Below, piece by piece: positions 14,401 through 18,364 of a stretch of DNA of 18,364 nucleotides. The DNA is taken from NCBI GenBank assembly GCA_003221085.1, contig QHUD01000200.1, positions 1 to 18,364 of the forward strand, given 5' to 3'. Both the position numbers and the translations under genes were made by a program. The stretch's first letter is position 1; every line of letters starts with the position of its first letter. This DNA comes from Gemmatimonadota bacterium (GTDB taxonomy: Bacteria > Gemmatimonadota > Gemmatimonadetes > Gemmatimonadales > GWC2-71-9). The notes under the pieces were generated by a model. It saw only the letters and a list, made by a program, of their open reading frames with translations. It was not told the DNA's origin and ran no database searches.

Positions 14401-14879
14401 CGAGCGACCGCCGCATCGCCCTGCTGCTCGACGTCGTCGACCAGGCATTCGATCGCAGGGCATGGCACGGCACCGCGCTGTGGGGCTCCGTCCGCGGACT
14501 CACGCCGCGCGAGGCGTTGTGGCGCCCCGGCCCCCGCCGCCACAACATCTGGGAGATCGTGCTGCACACGACCTACTGGAAGTGCATCGTGCGCCGCCGG
14601 CTGACGCGCGATCCCGGGCTCGTGTTTCCGCGCGCCGGGAGCAACTGGCCCGGGCTCCCTGCGAAGCCCGACGCGGCGGCGTGGCGGCGCGACGTCGCGC
14701 TGCTCAAGGAGCAGCACCGGCTGCTCCGGGCGGTGATCGCTCGCTTTCCCGCGGCGCGGCTCGCCGCCCGCGGCTGGCGATCCACTTGGACCAACGCGCA
14801 GCACGTGTACGGCATCGCCTCACACGATTTGTATCACGCGGGGCAAATTCAGCTGCTGAAAGCGCTCAAGGGTCGCTAG
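14397..14879 (+). CDS. DinB/YfiT-like four-helix metal-binding protein
   Basis: The 160-residue product is a DinB-superfamily helical bundle. The three metal-binding histidines are visible: H57 in EIVLHTTYWK, and H143 and H147 in ASHDLYHAGQIQLL near the C-terminus. The family is often annotated as thiol-dependent (bacillithiol or mycothiol) transferases or as damage-inducible proteins; which role applies is unknown. The chosen start is TTG 14397, which overlaps the preceding TGA as TTGA and gives the first residues TSDRRIALLLDVVDQAF, a normal first helix. Its TAG stop (14877-14879) is directly next to the reverse-strand stop of the S4 gene at 14880-14882. Confidence 0.85.
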   Translation: MTSDRRIALLLDVVDQAFDRRAWHGTALWGSVRGLTPREALWRPGPRRHNIWEIVLHTTYWKCIVRRRLTRDPGLVFPRAGSNWPGLPAKPDAAAWRRDVALLKEQHRLLRAVIARFPAARLAARGWRSTWTNAQHVYGIASHDLYHAGQIQLLKALKGR

Positions 14880-15266
14880 TCACTCTCCCCTGAGTTTCTC
14901 GATCGCCCGGCGCTCCCGCTTCGTCGGCCGGCCCTTCCCTTCGTAGCGGAGCGATGGGGCCACGCGCAGCTGCTCGGCGAGATGCTCGCGGAGCCGTTTT
15001 CCCTCGGCGTCTTCGACGTACAGGGCAGCCGCTGCTCCTGGGGGCCCACGGTGCTCCGATAGGGCGCGCACCACCACGATGTACTCGAACGGGCCGCGGC
15101 GGATCCGCAGCCGGTCGCCGACGGCCAGCAGCTTCGCGCGCTTGGCCCGAGCGCCGCCCACCTCGACCTTGCCGCCGCCGATGGCCGCCGCCGCGAGCGC
15201 ACGGGTCTTGAAGAAACGCGCGGCCCAGAGCCAGCGATCGAGCCGCACGCGTGCCCCGTCCGACAT
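14880..15266 (-). CDS. hslR: Hsp15-type S4-domain RNA-binding protein
   Basis: The 128-residue product begins at the ATG whose first base is 15266. An S4 domain covers about residues 8-65: VRLDRWLWAARFFKTRALA, then GGKVEVGGARAK and LAVGDRLRIRRG. The basic C-terminus GKGRPTKRERRAIEKLRG is typical of Hsp15, which binds free 50S ribosomal subunits that still carry nascent chain and helps recycle them. Length is close to the 133 residues of E. coli Hsp15. A purine-rich ribosome-binding stretch (GGAGGGAGGGG on the minus strand, 15281-15271) lies just before this ATG and excludes the earlier in-frame ATGs. It is divergent from the TolC-family gene across a 100-base interval and abuts DinB tail-to-tail. 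Confidence 0.9.
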   Translation of the reverse strand: MSDGARVRLDRWLWAARFFKTRALAAAAIGGGKVEVGGARAKRAKLLAVGDRLRIRRGPFEYIVVVRALSEHRGPPGAAAALYVEDAEGKRLREHLAEQLRVAPSLRYEGKGRPTKRERRAIEKLRGE

Positions 15267-15317
15267 GGCGCCCCTCCCTCCGGCAGGGTATGGTCCACGA
15301 GCGGCGCCGGGTGTGCG

Positions 15318-15323
15318 TATAAT
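15318..15323 (+). promoter_or_regulatory. Consensus -10 element before the efflux operon
   Basis: TATAAT at 15318-15323 is a perfect sigma-70-type -10, unusual in sequence this rich in GC. No clear -35 lies at the normal distance (CCACGA at 17 bases). Transcription would begin near 15330, after an in-frame ATG at 15322, which argues that the channel starts at the later ATG 15367. The element sits in the divergent gap with the Hsp15-type gene. Confidence 0.55.
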
Positions 15324-15366
15324 GGGAACCGCGGCCCCGCCCAAACCCTTTTTCGCGCAGCGTCCA

Positions 15367-16806
15367 ATGCATGCTCGGTTCGCGACTCGTCCGCCAGGCG
15401 TCCCAGTCCGCAGGGTCGCGGCCTTTCAGGCGTTGCGGCCTGTAACCCTGGGCATCGCCACGTCCGCCGTGCTGCTCGGCTGTGGCACGCCGGGTGTGCG
15501 AGGCGTCGCGGGCACGGCGCCTGCCCCGAACGTGTTGTGGACGCCCCCCGTTGCTAACCAGCCGTCCACGGCACGCGCGGCGCCGCCGGAGCTGCCGCCG
15601 GACCTCGCCGGGCGGATCGCCCAGCTAAAGCTCGCCGACGTCATCGACATCGCCCTGCGGAACAATACCGCAACGAGCGCTGCGTGGGCGGATGCGCGGG
15701 CTGCCGCCGCCACGTACGGTGCGGCCAAGGGGCAGTACTACCCCACCATCGCGGTCAACGGGACGGCGCAGGCCATCAAGCGGATCGCCTCGGGCGGCGT
15801 AGGTGCCGCGAAGCAGCAATCCTACGGGCCCAGCGTCAACGTTTCGTGGCTCCTCCTGGACTTCGGCGGCCGCGCGGGCTCCATCGGCGCGACCCGTGAA
15901 GCGTTGCTCGCGGCGGACTGGACGCACAACTCGACTCTGCAGACTGTCGTGCTGACGGTCGAGCAGGCGTACTTCCTCTACGTGGGCACCAAGGGACTGC
16001 TCGACGCCCAGCAAACGACCTTGAAGGAGGCGGAGACGAATCTCGACGCGGCGCAGCAGCGACACCGCGTCGGTCTCGCCACGATCGCGGACGTGCTCCA
16101 GGCCCGAACCGCGCTCTCGCAGGCCCGCCTGGCGCTCGAATCGACGCAGGGCGAGCTGCAGACCACGCGGGGCGCACTAGCGCTGTCCATGGGCCTTCCG
16201 GCCAATCTCCCGTATGACATCGAGGTCGTCCCCGACACCGCGCTCCCGCCCGGCCTCGTCGAAGGCGTGGACTCGCTGATCGCGCGGGCGATGCGTGAGC
16301 GACCCGACCTCGCGGCCCAGCGCGCGCAAGTCGAGCAGGCCCGCGCCCGGATCAGCGTCGCGCGCTCCCAGGCCTTGCCGTCGCTCTCGGTCGGCGGGAC
16401 CGCGAGCCAGACCTACTTCGTCCAGCATCCGGGCACTCCGACTCCCCCAGCGGGGAACAGCTACAACGCGACGCTGACGCTCGCGATCCCCTTGTTCTCG
16501 GGATGGTCGCAGATTTACAACGTGAAGGCGGCATCCGCCGCCGCCGAGGCGGCCGCCCAACGCGCGCAGGGATTCGAGCAACAGGTGGTGTACCAGGTGT
16601 TCAACGCCTACTACGGACTCCGCACGTCCACGCAGCAGGTTCGCACCAGCCGGGACCTGCTCGCCAGTGCCACGGAATCCGAGCAGGTGGCGCTGGGGCG
16701 CTACAAGGCGGGTGCCGGGAGTCTGCTCGACCTGCTCACCGCCCAGTCGACGGAACGAGCCCACTCCGAATGCAAACCGACACGACCGGAACGCCCAAAT
16801 AGATGA
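15367..16806 (+). CDS. TolC-family outer-membrane efflux channel, lipoprotein type, C-terminus apparently truncated
   Basis: The 479-residue product is an outer-membrane factor (OEP, PF02321). The basic N-terminus and hydrophobic run end in the lipobox LLGC, as in NodT-type channels. First repeat: KLADVIDIALRNN, QYYPTIAVNGTA, WLLLDFGGR, AYFLYVGTKGLL, and QRHRVGLATIADVLQARTAL with a full helix after it. Second repeat: RPDLAAQRAQVEQARARISV, PSLSVGGT, IPLFSGW, VFNAYYGLRTS, and YKAGAGSLLDLLTAQS. After that, the expected last helix is missing and the frame ends in a Pro/Arg-rich tail (ERAHSECKPTRPERPNR). Comparison with repeat one suggests about 30-35 residues are lost. The product should form the outer-membrane exit for the downstream pump. 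The start is set by TATAAT at 15318. It overlaps the adaptor by ATGA. Confidence 0.82.
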   Translation: MHARFATRPPGVPVRRVAAFQALRPVTLGIATSAVLLGCGTPGVRGVAGTAPAPNVLWTPPVANQPSTARAAPPELPPDLAGRIAQLKLADVIDIALRNNTATSAAWADARAAAATYGAAKGQYYPTIAVNGTAQAIKRIASGGVGAAKQQSYGPSVNVSWLLLDFGGRAGSIGATREALLAADWTHNSTLQTVVLTVEQAYFLYVGTKGLLDAQQTTLKEAETNLDAAQQRHRVGLATIADVLQARTALSQARLALESTQGELQTTRGALALSMGLPANLPYDIEVVPDTALPPGLVEGVDSLIARAMRERPDLAAQRAQVEQARARISVARSQALPSLSVGGTASQTYFVQHPGTPTPPAGNSYNATLTLAIPLFSGWSQIYNVKAASAAAEAAAQRAQGFEQQVVYQVFNAYYGLRTSTQQVRTSRDLLASATESEQVALGRYKAGAGSLLDLLTAQSTERAHSECKPTRPERPNR

Positions 16807-17918
16807 AGCGCACCACCGCCGTCGCGGCCCTCTCGCTGCTCGTCGCCCTCGGCTGCTCGAAAAATGGCGGCGGTGGCTCGTCCCGTGTGCCGGTCACGGT
16901 GGCGCGTGCCGAGCAGCGCCCTGTGCCGTATGAGCTGTCCGGGACGGGCACGGTCGAGCCGCGCCAGACCGCGTCGGTCCAGGCGCAGGTGACGGGCATC
17001 CTGACGCACGTGGCGTTCCGGGAAGGCGACGACGTCGCGGCCGGACAGCTGCTGTTCCAGATCGACCCGCGCCCGTTCCAGGCGGCGCTCGAGCAGGCGA
17101 AGGCGATGCTCGCTCGCGATCAGGCGCAAGCGCGCAGCGCTGCGGCCGATGCGGAGCGGTACGCACAGCTCGTGAAGCAGGACTATGTGACGAAGTCGGA
17201 TTACGAGGCGAAACGCGCCGCGTCCGAAGCGCTCGAGGCCGCAGTCCACTCTGACTCCGCCGCGCTCGCCAACGCCGAGCTCAACCTCGAGTGGGCGGCT
17301 GTCCGCGCGCCGATCGCGGGACGGACCGGCCGGCTGCTGGTGCGCGAGGGCAACCTGGTGCGGGCGAACGCGGCGGATCCGCTGGTGGTGATCAACCAGA
17401 TCCGGCCGATTCTCGTGCGCTTCGCGGTGCCGCAGAAACACCTCGGCGACATCCAGCGCTATCGCCAGCACCAGCTGCCGGTGTTCGTGAGCCCGTCGCA
17501 AGCCGACACGGTGTTCAGCGAAGGCCTGCTGACGTTCGTGGACAACAGCGTGGACACGAGCACCGGCACGGTCCTCCTCAAGGGGGAATTCCCGAACCGG
17601 GACAACGCGCTGTGGCCGGGCGAGTTTCTGAACGTGCGCCTGCAGCTGTACATCGACGACAAGGCGCTGGTGGTGCCGGCGCAGGCGGTGATGACTGGCC
17701 AGCAAGGGACCTACGTGTTCGTGCTCAACCAGGACGGCACGGCGCGCTCCCAACCCGTCACGGTGGAGCGCCCGGCCGGTGCGTACGCGGTGATCGCCCA
17801 GGGCGTGCGGCCGGGAGACGAGGTCGTGACCGACGGCCAGGTCCGGCTGGTGAACGGCGCGCCTGTCGAGGTGAAAGGCTCGGCCGACCCCGCGCGCGCG
17901 ATGGAGGGGGATAAATGA
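16803..17918 (+). CDS. RND efflux periplasmic adaptor (membrane fusion protein)
   Basis: The 371-residue product is an HlyD/AcrA-type adaptor. Its N-terminus MKRTTAVAALSLLVALGC is a lipoprotein signal with Cys18, followed by a Gly/Ser linker. Next are the paired-strand lipoyl-like parts (GTGTVEPRQTASVQAQVTG, FREGDDVAAGQLLFQIDPRP), an alpha-hairpin at about residues 95-160, and the closing half APIAGRTGRLLVREGNLV. FVDNSVDTSTGTVLLKGEFP and LWPGEFLNVRL at about 240-280 are characteristic of the adaptor barrel. ALVVPAQAVMTGQQGTYVFV leads to the membrane-proximal domain. It links the inner-membrane pump to the outer-membrane channel. Its ATG overlaps the channel stop, and it ends ATGA with the pump gene. 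Confidence 0.94.
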   Translation: MKRTTAVAALSLLVALGCSKNGGGGSSRVPVTVARAEQRPVPYELSGTGTVEPRQTASVQAQVTGILTHVAFREGDDVAAGQLLFQIDPRPFQAALEQAKAMLARDQAQARSAAADAERYAQLVKQDYVTKSDYEAKRAASEALEAAVHSDSAALANAELNLEWAAVRAPIAGRTGRLLVREGNLVRANAADPLVVINQIRPILVRFAVPQKHLGDIQRYRQHQLPVFVSPSQADTVFSEGLLTFVDNSVDTSTGTVLLKGEFPNRDNALWPGEFLNVRLQLYIDDKALVVPAQAVMTGQQGTYVFVLNQDGTARSQPVTVERPAGAYAVIAQGVRPGDEVVTDGQVRLVNGAPVEVKGSADPARAMEGDK

Positions 17919-18364
17919 ACATCTCCGGGCTGTTCATCAGGCGGCCGGTCATGACGACACTCGTCATGCTCGGCATCCTCATGTTCGGGGTGATGGCCTA
18001 CCGGTTGTTGCCGGTGAGCAATCTCCCGAACGTCGACTTCCCCACCATCCAGGTGAATGCGAGCCTTCCGGGCGCGAGCCCGGAGACCATGGCGTCCGCC
18101 GTGGCGACACCGCTCGAAAAGCAGTTCTCAACGATCGCCGGCGTGGACCAGATGACCTCCTCGTCGAGCCTCGGCAGCACCAACATCACCCTGCAGTTCA
18201 CCCTGGACCGCAACATCGACGCCGCCGCACAGGACGTCCAGGCGGCGATCTCCAAGACGCTGCGGCAGCTGCCCACCGGGATCGTGCCACCCTCGTACCA
18301 GAAGGTGAACCCGGCCGACCAGCCGATCATCTACTACGCGATGAGCTCGAGCACGCTGTCGCTG
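17915..18364 (+). CDS. RND multidrug efflux pump, HAE1 family (N-terminal 150 residues)
   Basis: The gene runs off the window; 150 codons are present with no stop. The start follows the family: MNISGLFIRRPVMTTLVMLG, a first helix at about residues 10-32, LLPVSNLPNVDFPTIQVNAS, PGASPETMASAVATPLEKQF and VDQMTSSSSLGSTNITLQF. The wording is close to MdtB/MdtC-like pumps. The protein exports drugs, detergents or metabolites by proton exchange and works as a trimer with the adaptor and channel just upstream. GGAGG at 17903-17907 lies seven bases before the ATG, and the ATG also overlaps the adaptor stop (ATGA). The missing rest should be about 850-900 residues. Confidence 0.95.
   Translation, partial: MNISGLFIRRPVMTTLVMLGILMFGVMAYRLLPVSNLPNVDFPTIQVNASLPGASPETMASAVATPLEKQFSTIAGVDQMTSSSSLGSTNITLQFTLDRNIDAAAQDVQAAISKTLRQLPTGIVPPSYQKVNPADQPIIYYAMSSSTLSL

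Noticed and set aside
15322..15366. Earlier start for the TolC-family channel at ATG 15322
   Set aside because: It overlaps the TATAAT element, so a transcript from that promoter would not contain it.
16701..17753. Open frame of 350 codons on the minus strand
   Set aside because: It is antisense to the adaptor gene, Arg/His/Leu-rich, and matches no family.

Overview
This looks like an ordinary, gene-dense stretch of chromosome from a GC-rich, Gram-negative-type (two-membrane) bacterium. The evidence for two membranes is several lipoprotein signal peptides, a TolC-type outer-membrane channel with an RND pump, and a probable outer-membrane barrel protein ending in Phe. The gene mix (KorAB, cytochrome bd, a bifunctional homocysteine methyltransferase/MTHFR, many small lipoproteins, DUF1761, DinB, YfcC) would suit Gemmatimonadota or a similar soil/sediment lineage. 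That assignment is inference. No rRNA, tRNA, CRISPR, transposase, phage or integrase gene was seen, and no gene-free stretch longer than about 150 bases exists.

Layout. (1) 1-3440, plus strand: end of korA, korB (2-oxoglutarate:ferredoxin oxidoreductase), a kelch propeller protein, then a YggT membrane protein, a YggU/DUF167 protein and a cupin, mostly with overlapping ends. (2) 3430-4638: a lipoprotein-like gene joining a SnoaL/NTF2-like domain to a probable beta-barrel. (3) 4651-7018, minus strand: cydAB, the two core subunits of a cytochrome bd quinol oxidase. cydA is bracketed by two short tandem repeats. (4) 7164-9656, plus strand: bifunctional homocysteine S-methyltransferase/MTHFR and a DUF457-like membrane protein. 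(5) 9740-11890: a small lipoprotein, a thioredoxin-fold lipoprotein with a CxxS site, a small HEAGH membrane protein whose start codon is unclear, and a DUF1761 protein. (6) 11895-14879: a four-gene run (TIP30-like reductase, YfcC carrier, ICMT-like methyltransferase, DinB) joined by three successive 4-base stop/start overlaps. (7) 14880-15266, minus strand: an Hsp15-type S4 protein, divergent from (8) 15367-18364: an efflux operon of TolC-family channel, periplasmic adaptor and RND pump (cut by the window edge).

How the genes fit together. KorAB supplies reduced ferredoxin or succinyl-CoA, and cytochrome bd consumes oxygen at high affinity, so a low-oxygen or fluctuating-oxygen lifestyle is plausible. 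The methyltransferase/MTHFR makes methionine and handles one-carbon units. The last three genes form a complete tripartite efflux set in gene content, but the TolC-family protein appears to lack its last helix. I found no clear evidence of a previously undescribed system. The items most worth a second look are the truncated channel, the HEAGH protein without a normal start codon, the repeats flanking cydA, and candidate promoters placed so that their transcripts would be leaderless.
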